Origin: Anaerolineales bacterium
GTDB lineage: Bacteria > Chloroflexota > Anaerolineae > Anaerolineales > UBA4823
Assembly: GCA_025057645.1 (NCBI GenBank)
Contig: JANXBJ010000007.1
Location: forward strand, 1 to 46,663
Length of the DNA: 46,663 bases
Reading direction: 5' to 3'
In this document: piece by piece, positions 23,634 through 32,411 of the stretch
Layout: each line of letters starts with the position of its first letter
Numbering within the stretch: the stretch's first letter is position 1
Position numbers and translations under genes: made by a program
The notes under the pieces: generated by a model
The model's input: only the letters and a program-made list of their open reading frames with translations
Databases searched by the model: none
What the model was told of the DNA's origin: nothing

Positions 23634-25229
23634 TCACCTCAGGCCATCACAGATCACCCGGTATACATAGAGTTGTCTCCCGTAAAGTGACACCTTCTCA
23701 ACAAATTCCAAGTTCTGCCGTGCGATCATCCCCCTCGCAGTCGTCCACCACAAGTCGGGTTTTAGGTAGTGTTGCTGGGTGCGAATAGGATGGCGGGTGA
23801 TCAAATGGTCAAACCCGTAGCCACAATATCTCCCCGTAATTGCCGGCTCCTGTCCCATATCGCCGTAATAGACATTGGGCAACCCGATGCCATTGCGGTT
23901 GAGGGCAACGTGGAGATACATTTCGCGCGCATCGTCCGAGGGAAGCCACACTTGCTTCGCTCCACGGCTTTTTAGTAAATCGGCTAGGGCTTGGGCTTGT
24001 GGGTCGTAAGGGCTATAGGACGAACCGGTGGGACGGACCAACAGGCTGACCAGGCTGACTTGAATCGCCGCTAGAACAAAAAAGAAGGCGGCTCGGCGCT
24101 GATCTTCTCGGGCAACCCAGAGCAGCAAGAGCAGAAGCATCGTGAGCGCAACGAAGGGCAAAGCGCGCATGGGAACACGAAAGGTATCTAACAGAGAATG
24201 TCCCCGATACAAGGTAGCGGTTGCCAAAAGAATAAAGAGCATCATGCTGACCAGCAAAGCCAGTTCCGAGGATGCTGGAATTTGCCGCCTGCGGACTTTA
24301 TCGACAGTCAACTTCAAAAATAGATATAGAGTGGGCAAACCAATCGGCGACCAGCTTTCCCAGCCCAAAGGCTTAGTTACCCCGAAAGCAAGTGAGAGCA
24401 AGATGCCACTAAGGCTGATCCCCAGACTAAAAACTGACTCGTCGGGGTTGCCTCGCGTTTGTCCGATCAAGTGCCAGACGCTGGGCAAGTGCAGTAAACC
24501 GATCGAAGCTGCAAGCAAAAAGCCCAGCCGAGTTTTTCGCTCTCCGGCTGCCACCAGCAAACTCCCCATAAGCAAGAGCGCATAGAAGGCATAGTAGTTC
24601 GATCCTGTCAAAGGGATAACCCCCACGCACAAACCGCTGAAAAGACCACGGCGCAAAGGAGGAAGCCAAGGACGAAAGAAAAAATACAACGCCCATAAAA
24701 CCCATCCCCAAGAGAGAATCTTCTCTGTGTGAGCGGGCAGATAGGCCGAGAGCACCGGTGCAGTAAGCAAGATTGCCGATGCTATCCTTCCAAACTCAAA
24801 GGCGAGAAAAAGGCTCGCTAGACAGTAGGCAGCCCAGAGAGTAAACCATAAATGCGCCAAGTATACTAAGCGTGTCCCGACGTCCAGCGGAAAAAGCAGC
24901 CACAGCAAGGTAGCTGGCAAATAGAGAAAATTCCAGAGGGGATTTTGCCACTGAGGCCGGCCGCCATACCATAAGTCAGTATAAAGGGGCAAGGTGTGCT
25001 TCTCCAGAATCGAGGAGCGATAATGAACAACGGGGAGCAAATTCGACCAAGCATCGCCGCTTCCCCAGAACGGCGCCCGCAGCGCAGGCAGACAGTACAA
25101 AAAGGCGCTCGCAAAAAGAAAGGCTAGCGACAGCCCCCGAATAGGAATAGAAAACCGCTGCTCATCCACGGTTGTCTGTAAATCATTCACCGAATGGGGA
25201 AAGGGACTAATAAACAAGTGCTCAGGCAA
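23634..25229 (-). CDS. Polytopic membrane protein, possible GT-C-type glycosyltransferase
   Basis: The protein has 531 residues with roughly ten to twelve hydrophobic helices spread from about 30 to 400, and a soluble C-terminal region of about 120 residues. An acidic first-loop segment (FWGSGDAWSNLLP) and charged loops are reminiscent of GT-C lipid-linked-sugar glycosyltransferases and YfhO-like proteins, where a loop-1 Asp is catalytic. No signature is decisive. It is divergently placed from the TauE-like gene, 95 bp away. An ORF-start alternative cannot be excluded because several Met and Leu codons lie near the N-terminus. Confidence 0.6.
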   Translation of the reverse strand: MPEHLFISPFPHSVNDLQTTVDEQRFSIPIRGLSLAFLFASAFLYCLPALRAPFWGSGDAWSNLLPVVHYRSSILEKHTLPLYTDLWYGGRPQWQNPLWNFLYLPATLLWLLFPLDVGTRLVYLAHLWFTLWAAYCLASLFLAFEFGRIASAILLTAPVLSAYLPAHTEKILSWGWVLWALYFFFRPWLPPLRRGLFSGLCVGVIPLTGSNYYAFYALLLMGSLLVAAGERKTRLGFLLAASIGLLHLPSVWHLIGQTRGNPDESVFSLGISLSGILLSLAFGVTKPLGWESWSPIGLPTLYLFLKLTVDKVRRRQIPASSELALLVSMMLFILLATATLYRGHSLLDTFRVPMRALPFVALTMLLLLLLWVAREDQRRAAFFFVLAAIQVSLVSLLVRPTGSSYSPYDPQAQALADLLKSRGAKQVWLPSDDAREMYLHVALNRNGIGLPNVYYGDMGQEPAITGRYCGYGFDHLITRHPIRTQQHYLKPDLWWTTARGMIARQNLEFVEKVSLYGRQLYVYRVICDGLR

Positions 25230-25308
25230 GAGCGATTATACTCCACCAAAGCTGAAATTCCCTTTTACCGGTATTGTCTGCTTCAAAACCCAAACCGGGC
25301 TTAGAGTG

Positions 25309-25317
25309 TGCTATACT
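25309..25317 (+). promoter_or_regulatory. Extended -10 promoter placing the transcript start at the ATG
   Basis: TGCTATACT (TATACT at 25312-25317 with upstream TGn) lies just 7 bases before the ATG at 25325. Transcription would begin at about 25324, giving a leaderless or nearly leaderless mRNA. No Shine-Dalgarno is seen before this ATG, which fits. The -35 position lacks a good match. Confidence 0.45.
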
Positions 25318-25324
25318 GCAACCA

Positions 25325-26176
25325 ATGCATCCCCCAACCGACTTCTCAAACAACACGACCGATGATCTCCAAGAATCAGCTCGGTCATTCTCGCAGCCTC
25401 TGATAGCGCTCTCTGCAGGGACGTTGGTAGGTATCCTCGGTGGCCTGATCGGACTCGGTGGAGCAGAGTTTCGCTTGCCGTTGTTAGTCAGTTGGTTCGG
25501 CCTTCCCATTCTGCTTAGCATTTTGGTCAATTTGTTGATCAGTTTGGTAACGGTGACCTTCTCTTTGCTTTTCCGACTCCCAATTCAAGGCGGCTTGCTC
25601 TGGCTCACCCACTGGCGAGTGGTGGTGAACCTCTTGCTCGGTTCGCTTTTGGGCTCGGCCCTCGGGGCAAGGATGGCGAGCAACACAACCACACGAAGGT
25701 TGAAGGGGATCATCGCAGCCCTACTCGTGCTGCTCGGCGCTCTCCTGATCAGTCACGAGTGGCTTTTCGCCCAGCAACCCCTGAGGCTCAATCCGCTCCT
25801 GCGTTCGATTTCGGGCATCGTCGCCGGCCTGCTCATCGGGATCGTCAGCAGCCTGTTGGGGGTGGCTGGCGGAGAATTGCTCATCCCTACTCTAACACTT
25901 CTCTTCGCTGTCGAGATCAAATTAGCCGGAAGTCTGAGTCTGCTTGTCAGTCTGCCCACAATCTCAATGGGGTTATGGCGCTATTCCCGTCACGCGATTT
26001 TCGCTCAATTAAGGTCCCAAACCCGCTTGGTAATCTGGATGGCGCTCGGCTCTATCCTCGGAGCTTACCTCGGAAGTCGATGGTTGCCTTATGTCTCCAG
26101 CACGTTGCTGCAAATTTTCTTGGGCTGCATTCTCTTTCTATCCGCCTATCGCATTTGGCGCTCACACCCAAGCTGA
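25325..26176 (+). CDS. TauE/SafE-family anion exporter
   Basis: The protein has 283 residues with about eight transmembrane helices. The two internally related halves each contain a Gly-rich helix start: VGILGGLIGLGGAEFRLPLL in the first and IVSSLLGVAGGELLIPTL in the second. This repeat is the signature of the TauE/SafE family, which exports sulfite, sulfoacetate or other small organosulfur anions. The substrate cannot be assigned. ATG 25325 is preferred; an upstream TTG at 25274 would place the promoter inside the gene. Confidence 0.88.
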   Translation: MHPPTDFSNNTTDDLQESARSFSQPLIALSAGTLVGILGGLIGLGGAEFRLPLLVSWFGLPILLSILVNLLISLVTVTFSLLFRLPIQGGLLWLTHWRVVVNLLLGSLLGSALGARMASNTTTRRLKGIIAALLVLLGALLISHEWLFAQQPLRLNPLLRSISGIVAGLLIGIVSSLLGVAGGELLIPTLTLLFAVEIKLAGSLSLLVSLPTISMGLWRYSRHAIFAQLRSQTRLVIWMALGSILGAYLGSRWLPYVSSTLLQIFLGCILFLSAYRIWRSHPS

Positions 26177-26233
26177 GGATGCTAATAGGAGGTCTAGAGC
26201 CAAAAGAAGCGCTTTTTATTCAAAATAATCCTA

Positions 26234-26273
26234 TTGCCATTTCTCCTCGTGCTGTGCTACAATCTTATAGCAC
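26234..26273 (+). promoter_or_regulatory. Promoter with overlapping palindromic operator
   Basis: A -35 TTGCCA (26234-26239), an 18-bp spacer and an extended -10 TGCTACAAT (-10 hexamer at 26258-26263) precede the next gene. A palindrome, GTGCTA (26254-26259) and TAGCAC (26268-26273), covers the -10 and expected start site, where a repressor could block transcription. No candidate regulator gene lies next to it. Confidence 0.55.
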
Positions 26274-26291
26274 AAGTGTTCTATCTAAACG

Positions 26292-27470
26292 ATGTGCAGA
26301 GTCGAAAAGGATTGTCGCTCAATCTTGACGCCCAGAAATGCCGCTCTCGCTCGGAGTGGTTGGCTAGGCCTCCTATTACTTCTCCTTATCACCCTAGGCC
26401 CCTTTCACTCTGCCCAAGCGGGGACTCAACTGCCCGAGGATTTCGAGCTCATTCGTTCCTCGGTCGGAGTGCAGCTCTACCGCAAGGAACACCCCAACGG
26501 ATTCCCCGACTATGTGCAAGTGATCCGCTTAGACCGAGGGGCAGAGGTTCACCTCCTACATGGGAGGGTCACCCATCACGGAGCTCGCTCCGGCGTGTAT
26601 GGCGGCCTGGACGCGCGTTTCACTTCCCGGCCTATCTTCCAATACTGGGAGGAAATCTTCTCTCTCACCCCGCGCGCTTTCTGCGTTACCAATGGCCAGT
26701 TCTTCTACATGTATGAATACCCTACGCGCTTACCCTTCCCTCTCAAGGCCGATGGCAAGATTCTCTCCGGGGGATACGCCAAGGGAGAATTCACCGGCCA
26801 AAAGCTAATGCTCGAAATCTGGCACGATCACGCAGACATCCGTCCCCTGACCAAAGTTGACTTCCACAATTCAACTGCACCGAATATCGTGGCGGGCCTT
26901 GCAGAAGACGCCCGCAAAAGCCCAGACAAATTTGTCGGAAGGACCTTTGTGGGTGTTGCGGACCGGAACGATGACGGAATCCATGAAACTCTCCTCATTT
27001 TTAGCACCCAAGCCGCGCGTCAGCGCGACGCGGCTAAAGTCTTGCGTCAGTTCGGAGCCCAGAAGGTGATGATGTTGGATGGGGGTCTTTCAACTCAACT
27101 GGTCTGCCAGGGAAAACCCTATATCCAGACCGAACGGGCAATCCCTCAAGCGATCGCAGTGCTAGATGGCACAAAATCGTACCTGCACCGACTTCATCCC
27201 CAACCAACCCCGCCCCAAGCCGAGCGCGAGATGTCCAGAGCACAGCCCTTCAAGCAAGAGAATGCAGCCCTAGGAAGAGATTTCTTCCAACCTGCACAGC
27301 CCGAGAGGGAACCTCAGCCAGCAGGAACGCCAACGCCGACCGTCACTCCCCACGAAGGAGAACTCGCCGGGAGAATATACCTCACAGATGCTTTACTAAT
27401 TGCTCTCATCGTTCTGGTGATTTCAATCGGCATAGCACTTGTTGTGCGTCGCTTGTGGATGCCCTTGTAG
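26292..27470 (+). CDS. Phosphodiester-glycosidase-family exported protein
   Basis: The protein has 392 residues. A hydrophobic signal segment lies at about 23-40 (WLGLLLLLLITLGPFHSAQA, cleavage likely after AQA), then a NAGPA-type domain with NGQFF at 134-138 and MLDGGLSTQL at 261-270, the motifs of enzymes that remove N-acetylglucosamine from phosphodiesters. A Pro/Thr-rich spacer (TPTPTVTP) and a C-terminal transmembrane helix at about 366-386 follow, with a basic cytoplasmic tail. It is therefore predicted to be anchored on the cell surface. Cell-wall or exopolysaccharide turnover is a possible role. It converges on glmS. Confidence 0.82.
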   Translation: MCRVEKDCRSILTPRNAALARSGWLGLLLLLLITLGPFHSAQAGTQLPEDFELIRSSVGVQLYRKEHPNGFPDYVQVIRLDRGAEVHLLHGRVTHHGARSGVYGGLDARFTSRPIFQYWEEIFSLTPRAFCVTNGQFFYMYEYPTRLPFPLKADGKILSGGYAKGEFTGQKLMLEIWHDHADIRPLTKVDFHNSTAPNIVAGLAEDARKSPDKFVGRTFVGVADRNDDGIHETLLIFSTQAARQRDAAKVLRQFGAQKVMMLDGGLSTQLVCQGKPYIQTERAIPQAIAVLDGTKSYLHRLHPQPTPPQAEREMSRAQPFKQENAALGRDFFQPAQPEREPQPAGTPTPTVTPHEGELAGRIYLTDALLIALIVLVISIGIALVVRRLWMPL

Positions 27471-27562
27471 AGAAAAAAACTACCCCACACCCACCCAAAG
27501 GGGAGACTAAGGGGTATCCATTGAGGGAGCTGCGGAAGGTTTGTCTTCCGGCTCACAACCGA

Positions 27563-29404
27563 TCACTCCACCGTTACCGACTTCGCCAAGTTTCGGGGTT
27601 GGTCCACATCCAAACCCCGCAGCGCCGCAATATGGTAAGCGAGTAGTTGCAACGGAATGACAGCGATCACCGGACTGAGCAACCAAGGAATTGGAGGAAT
27701 CCAAAGCACGTGGTCGGCGATCGTAGGGATCAACTCATCTCCATCAGTGGCAATAGCAACCACCGTGCCCCCCCTGGCCTTTGCCTGTTCCACTTGGCTA
27801 AGCATCTTCTCATACCATGGATCCCTAGGAATAATGGCTATAACAGGCATATCTCGGTCAATCAAGGCAATCGGCCCATGCTTCATCTCTCCAGCGGGGT
27901 AAGCCTCAGCATGAATATATGAAATCTCCTTCAACTTCAAAGCCCCTTCGTAAGCCGTGGGCATATTGATCCCTCGGCCCAAATAAAGGCAATTGGATGT
28001 CTCCTTCAGGGCTTTTGCGACTTCGATCACGGCATGTTCGCGCTCCAAACACACTCCAGCCAACTTTGGCACGAGGCGCAAATCGCTGACCAGTTGGTGG
28101 CGTACGTGGGGCAAGAGATCGCCTCTCAAGTCAGCAAGGAGCACGGCCAGCATATAGAGATCGACCAAAGGGGCAGTGTAGGCCTTGGTGGATGCCACAC
28201 CGATCTCCGGGCCACACTGCATCGAGATATACCCGTCCGCCAGACGCATAGCCTGAGAACCGATGACATTCACAATACTCCACAGCTTCGCGCCCCGCTT
28301 GCGCGCCTCTTCCATGGCCGCTAAAGTATCGGCGGTCTCCCCCGATTGACTAATGGCAAGGGCGACGCAATTTTGATCGATCAAGGGTTCGCGGTAGCGG
28401 AACTCCGAAGCGATATCTACCTCCACTGGAATGCGAGCAATGCGCTCGATCAGCACCTTTCCCACCATCCCGGCATGTGCAGCCGTCCCGCAGGCGATAA
28501 TGAAAATCTTCTGGATCGAACGGGCAAATTCGGGAGTCAGATTCAGCTCTTCTAAGTGGATACGCCCCTTCTGGAAATCTACCCTCCCGGCGATAGTGTC
28601 CGTCAGAGAACGGACCTGCTCGTGAATTTCCTTCTGCATGAAATGGCGGTATTCCCCTTTCTCGGCCGAGACCGGGTCCCAAGGGATAGTATGGACTTGC
28701 CAGGGAACGGTCTCTCCGTAAAGGGTCTGGACGGAGACCTCTTCTCGGCCGACCACAGCGATTTGCTGCGACTCTAAGAAGACCACCCTCCGAGTGTGCT
28801 CTAAGATAGCGGGCAGGTCGGAGGCGACAAAGTTTTCACCCTCTCCAAGACCGATGACCACCCCGCCTGCATTCCCAATGCGAGCCGCAATCAGCTTATC
28901 CGGTTCACGACTCGAAAAAAGGACAATCCCATGGGCACCTTCAATGTGTTGAAGGGCCTTCTGAACCGCTTGAGTGAGGGTGTTTTGCCCGGTAAAATAC
29001 CTCTCGATCAAGTGCACGATCACCTCAGTGTCCGTTTCAGAATTGAAAATTGCCCCCTCAGCTTCGAGCTCCTCGCGCAAAGAACGATAATTCTCAACGA
29101 TACCGTTGTGCACCACAACCACTTCTCCGGTCATTCCCACATGAGGGTGTGCATTTCGTGCACTCGGCGCTCCATGCGTTGCCCATCGTGTGTGTCCGAT
29201 CCCAAGATGTCCGCTGAGAGGATTTTGCCTGACCAGTTCGATGAGATGGCTGATTTTGCCCACATCCCGCCGTATCTCGATGCGTTGCCCGGTCAACACT
29301 GCAATCCCAGCCGAGTCGTAACCGCGGTACTCTAGGCGCTGAAGACCACTGAGAACGATCGGGGTCGCATCTCGCGGCCCGATATAGCCAACAATGCCAC
29401 ACAT
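27563..29404 (-). CDS. glmS: Glutamine-fructose-6-phosphate aminotransferase (GlmS)
   Basis: The protein has 613 residues, matching the usual 600-615. The N-terminal Ntn amidotransferase starts MCGIVGYIG with nucleophile Cys2, and GIGHTRWATHG is present. Two SIS sugar-isomerase domains follow, with SQSGETADT in the first and the C-terminal DQPRNLAKSVTVE that closes the active site. It makes glucosamine-6-phosphate from fructose-6-phosphate and glutamine, the first step of peptidoglycan precursor synthesis, in the cytoplasm. Its neighbours on the opposite side are mre genes. The leader contains a probable glmS ribozyme, so regulation by its own product is likely. GGAGGGAG precedes the ATG. Confidence 0.97.
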   Translation of the reverse strand: MCGIVGYIGPRDATPIVLSGLQRLEYRGYDSAGIAVLTGQRIEIRRDVGKISHLIELVRQNPLSGHLGIGHTRWATHGAPSARNAHPHVGMTGEVVVVHNGIVENYRSLREELEAEGAIFNSETDTEVIVHLIERYFTGQNTLTQAVQKALQHIEGAHGIVLFSSREPDKLIAARIGNAGGVVIGLGEGENFVASDLPAILEHTRRVVFLESQQIAVVGREEVSVQTLYGETVPWQVHTIPWDPVSAEKGEYRHFMQKEIHEQVRSLTDTIAGRVDFQKGRIHLEELNLTPEFARSIQKIFIIACGTAAHAGMVGKVLIERIARIPVEVDIASEFRYREPLIDQNCVALAISQSGETADTLAAMEEARKRGAKLWSIVNVIGSQAMRLADGYISMQCGPEIGVASTKAYTAPLVDLYMLAVLLADLRGDLLPHVRHQLVSDLRLVPKLAGVCLEREHAVIEVAKALKETSNCLYLGRGINMPTAYEGALKLKEISYIHAEAYPAGEMKHGPIALIDRDMPVIAIIPRDPWYEKMLSQVEQAKARGGTVVAIATDGDELIPTIADHVLWIPPIPWLLSPVIAVIPLQLLAYHIAALRGLDVDQPRNLAKSVTVE

Positions 29405-29483
29405 AAGGCTCCCTCCAAAATAAGATTCTTCCTCGGAAGAAGCAAAAAGTCACATTCCGCTTCCCGAGGGAAACTTCCCCACT

Positions 29484-29677
29484 CTTCCAACTTTTGTCCA
29501 GAGAGTTACCTCTCTGATTTGGATTGGAAGTTCAACCGGAGGGGAGAGAACGGATGGTGGGGGCATCCGGAGGGCTTCCGCTGATCCCTCGATTTTCCCG
29601 CAGGCTTTTGCGGTTAGTCTCTCTTCGCAGAGAGAAACCCTCTCCTCGTCAACCACCCAGGCGGATGGTCCTTGCGC
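29484..29677 (-). ncRNA. glmS self-cleaving ribozyme/riboswitch (variant with insertion)
   Basis: On the minus strand, AGCGC at 29678-29674 gives the conserved cleavage site (between A29678 and G29677). GGAC is followed by a short P2 hairpin (ACCA 29669-29666 with TGGT 29655-29652), then TTGACGAGG and AGGGTTT, the invariant glmS core wording. A 41-nt insertion (29634-29594) contains a GCGA-tetraloop hairpin. The core then resumes with ATCGA and a TCAGCGGAAGCCCTCCGG segment, close to the canonical TCGGCGGATGCC...CCGG. A 3' P4-like arm is visible: CTTCCAA with TTGGAAG (29484-29490) enclosing CAGAGAG-GTAA-CTCTCTG. It lies 80 bases upstream of the glmS ATG, as expected for this RNA. Confidence 0.75.
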
Positions 29678-29739
29678 TATCTCTCCCGCCGATCAGTTTT
29701 AGCAGTTCACCTCCAAAGGGGTAAGATCTCCGAGGGCGA

Positions 29740-29748
29740 ATTATACCA
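29740..29748 (-). promoter_or_regulatory. Extended -10 promoter of glmS
   Basis: On the minus strand TGGTATAAT (29748-29740) is a perfect extended -10, giving a transcript start near 29733, about 55 bases before the ribozyme cleavage site. No -35 match is evident, as often for extended -10 promoters. Confidence 0.65.
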
Positions 29749-29847
29749 GAGAGCAATTTCCCCCTCCACGCTAGGCTCCCAGGACTCCAAACAAACCTTA
29801 ATGAAAGATAAGCCTTGTTCCGCAAGAAAAAGAGATTAAATTTTCGA

Positions 29848-29856
29848 TGGTATAAT
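29848..29856 (+). promoter_or_regulatory. Extended -10 promoter of the mre operon
   Basis: TGGTATAAT (TATAAT at 29851-29856) gives a start near 29863 and a leader of about 105 bases before mreB. It is back to back with the glmS promoter, about 100 bp away, so the two cell-envelope operons diverge from a shared control region. Confidence 0.65.
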
Positions 29857-29967
29857 CCCTGAAGTAGACTTGGGAGCAGGATGAAACGGGAAAGGAATAG
29901 CTCTGCCCACGTAGGGGCCCACTCTCACCTTGGCAAATTGCGTGAATCCCATCTCTAGGAGAGCAGC

Positions 29968-31035
29968 TTGAAGTTAAATCCCCTCAACTGGTTGTTGGGA
30001 TTTTTCTCTTTGGATATCGGCATTGACTTAGGCACAGCAAACACCTTAGTGAACGTTCGGGGCAAAGGGATTGTGATCAACGAACCCTCGTGGGTCGCCA
30101 TCAATAAGAAAACGCGCGAGCCTTTGGCGATTGGTGCCGAGGCCAAGGAGATGGTGGGCCGCACCCCAGCCAATGTGATTGCCATCCGACCTCTGCGGGA
30201 TGGGGTGATCTCCGACTTTGAGATTACCCAGGCGATGCTCGAGTATTTTATTGGGAAAGCTCATGAACAATCCATCGTACCGGTGCCACGCCCCAGAGTC
30301 GTGATCGGGATTCCCCAAGGCGTGACCGAAGTCGAAAAGCGGGCCGTTTACGAAGCAGGCATGTCCGCCGGTGCGCGGGAGGTCTACTTAATCGAGGAAC
30401 CAATGGCCGCCGCGCTGGGGGCCGGACTGCCGATCTCAGAAATTCGCGGCAGTATGATCCTCGATATCGGAGGAGGCACCACAGAAGTGGCGATTATTTC
30501 GATGGGTGGGATCGTTGTTGCCCGCTCCTTGCGCGTTGCCGGGGATGAAATGGATCAGGATATCATTCAGTATGTGCGGAATAAATACAATCTTCTTATT
30601 GGGGAGCGGATGGCGGAACAGGCAAAAATTGCTATCGGTTCGGCTTATCATCTACCCCAGGAGAAAACGATGGTGCTCCGTGGCCGCAACCTAATCACCG
30701 GTCTGCCGGAAGCCGTAGAGGTTTCCTCAGTCGAAATCCGCGAGGCAATCAGCGGCTCTGTGCAGACGATTATCGACACGATCAAAGACGCCCTAGATGA
30801 GGCACCCCCAGAAATCGTAGCCGACTTAATGGAAACCGGCATCTGCATGACCGGCGGTGGCTCGTTGTTGCAGATGCTCGACAAGCGCATTAGCGAAGAG
30901 CTGCGCATTCGTGCTTGGGTTGCAGACGAACCGATGTCCTGCGTGGCACGCGGGGCCGGGATCATTCTGGAGGACCTAGACAACCTTAGCCGTTTTCTAG
31001 TCGGGTTAGAACGCGGCAGCACAAAGCACGAGTGA
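29968..31035 (+). CDS. mreB: Rod-shape-determining actin homologue MreB
   Basis: The protein has 355 residues. The start is TTG at 29968, supported by AGGAGAG four bases upstream and by LDIGIDLGTANTLV following within 20 residues. The actin-fold phosphate 1 loop (DIGIDLGTANT), the phosphate 2 segment (ILDIGGGTTEVA) and the adenosine motif (MTGGGSLL) are all intact. MreB filaments organise the elongasome on the inner face of the membrane. It heads the mreBCD-mrdA operon with short spacings. Confidence 0.97.
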   Translation: MKLNPLNWLLGFFSLDIGIDLGTANTLVNVRGKGIVINEPSWVAINKKTREPLAIGAEAKEMVGRTPANVIAIRPLRDGVISDFEITQAMLEYFIGKAHEQSIVPVPRPRVVIGIPQGVTEVEKRAVYEAGMSAGAREVYLIEEPMAAALGAGLPISEIRGSMILDIGGGTTEVAIISMGGIVVARSLRVAGDEMDQDIIQYVRNKYNLLIGERMAEQAKIAIGSAYHLPQEKTMVLRGRNLITGLPEAVEVSSVEIREAISGSVQTIIDTIKDALDEAPPEIVADLMETGICMTGGGSLLQMLDKRISEELRIRAWVADEPMSCVARGAGIILEDLDNLSRFLVGLERGSTKHE

Positions 31036-31045
31036 GAAGCGAGAA

Positions 31046-31891
31046 ATGAACGCTGGTTTGCGTAATTTGCAAACGATCGCCTTCCTCTTGATTGCGCTTG
31101 GCCTAATTGCACTCGCCTTAGCCGGGTATCTCACGTCCTTTTCGCGTGCGCTCCTTACTCCGTTCATTGAGCTTCAAGCTTGGGTGTATTCTCGCTATCA
31201 GGTTGCTCGGGACCTTCTTTCAGCCCCACAAGATATTGTGCAATTACAACAACGCAATCTCCAACTCGAAGCCCAAGTCTCTCAGCTACAGGCACAAATC
31301 ATCGAGCTACAACAACAGCTTGCTGAGGCCCGCATCCTTTCTGCCCTTGTCGATTTCGCACGAGCCAATCCCGAAAATCGTTACCAGGCGGCAGCGGTGA
31401 TCGGGCGAGATCCAAGCCCTTTCCTGAGGTATATCATCATCAACCGTGGCTCTGACGATAACATTCGGCGCGGGATGCCGGTTGTCACCCAACAGGGATT
31501 AGTGGGGCGCATCGACGCCGTCACCGCCAATGCCGCTAGAGTCCAATTGATCACCGACTCGGCAGCCGTGGTCAATGCTAAAATCCAGCCCTCCGGCGCC
31601 CAAGCGGTCCTGAAAGGGCAAATTACCGGAGACCTATTGCTCGAGATGATCCCTCAAGGTGCGCCCATTGAGGTGGGAAATTTAGTGCTGACATCCGGCT
31701 TAGGGGGTGGATACCCTCCAAATATTGTCATTGGGCAAATCTCGGGCATCCGTAGTCAACCGCAAGATATCTTTCAGTCCGCCACGGTGCAGAGCGTGGT
31801 CGATTTCAGCCAATTAGAAATCGTGTTGGTGATCGTCAACTTCCGTCCGGTCAACATTGAGCCTCTGATCCCACAAGAAGGCCAACCTTAG
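31046..31891 (+). CDS. mreC: Rod-shape-determining protein MreC
   Basis: The protein has 281 residues. A single N-terminal transmembrane helix (about 10-35) is followed by a Gln/Leu-rich coiled coil (about 63-100, QLQQRNLQLEAQVSQLQAQI), then the beta-rich MreC domain (QAAAVIGRDPSPFLRYIIIN, GMPVVTQQGLVGRI, LVLTSGLGGGYPPNIVIGQI). It links MreB to the periplasmic or extracellular penicillin-binding proteins. It is 10 bp downstream of mreB. Confidence 0.95.
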   Translation: MNAGLRNLQTIAFLLIALGLIALALAGYLTSFSRALLTPFIELQAWVYSRYQVARDLLSAPQDIVQLQQRNLQLEAQVSQLQAQIIELQQQLAEARILSALVDFARANPENRYQAAAVIGRDPSPFLRYIIINRGSDDNIRRGMPVVTQQGLVGRIDAVTANAARVQLITDSAAVVNAKIQPSGAQAVLKGQITGDLLLEMIPQGAPIEVGNLVLTSGLGGGYPPNIVIGQISGIRSQPQDIFQSATVQSVVDFSQLEIVLVIVNFRPVNIEPLIPQEGQP

Positions 31892-31901
31892 GTAGAACCC
31901 A

Positions 31902-32411
31902 ATGTTGACGATTCTCGCAGCGCTCGTTGTGCTTGTTCCGTTGCTGATGGTCCAAGTCGGGATATTCACCAACATGCCTCTTCTTCAAGGTTACCCGGAC
32001 TTGATCCTGCTAGCTGTGCTCGCCTGGGCGCTACAGCCCTCAGTGCGCAGGGCTTGGCAGTGGAGCGTTATAGGTGGAATTTTGATGATGCTCGCTTCCG
32101 CCACCCCGCCCGGCGTTTACTTGGTAGCCTATGCCTTGTCGGTGGGTTTCGTATCGCTGCTGCGCCGGCTGGTGTGGCGCATCCCTTTCCTAACGATGTG
32201 GGTTGCAACCATTGCTGGAAGTTTTCTCACCCATGGTTTGAGCTTCTTCGTCTTGCAACTAAGCGGTCGAGAACTCCCCATTGGTTTTGCCTTTTGGACG
32301 ATCATCCTTCCCAGCGTCTTCTACAATCTCTTGATGGCTCTTCCGATCTATGCTCTAGTGGGTGAAATCGCAAGATGGACTTATCCGCAGGAGCCCTTAT
32401 ATGAGCCCTAA
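31902..32411 (+). CDS. mreD: Rod-shape-determining protein MreD
   Basis: The protein has 169 residues, almost entirely hydrophobic with five or six transmembrane helices, in the fixed position after mreC. Sequence conservation in MreD is low and the call leans on size, topology and order. Its 3' end overlaps the start of mrdA by 11 bases. MreD is an inner-membrane component of the elongation complex. Confidence 0.88.
   Translation: MLTILAALVVLVPLLMVQVGIFTNMPLLQGYPDLILLAVLAWALQPSVRRAWQWSVIGGILMMLASATPPGVYLVAYALSVGFVSLLRRLVWRIPFLTMWVATIAGSFLTHGLSFFVLQLSGRELPIGFAFWTIILPSVFYNLLMALPIYALVGEIARWTYPQEPLYEP

Noticed and set aside
29450-29656. 68-codon minus-strand frame upstream of glmS
   Set aside because: It coincides with the conserved ribozyme core, whose structure explains the sequence better than coding does.
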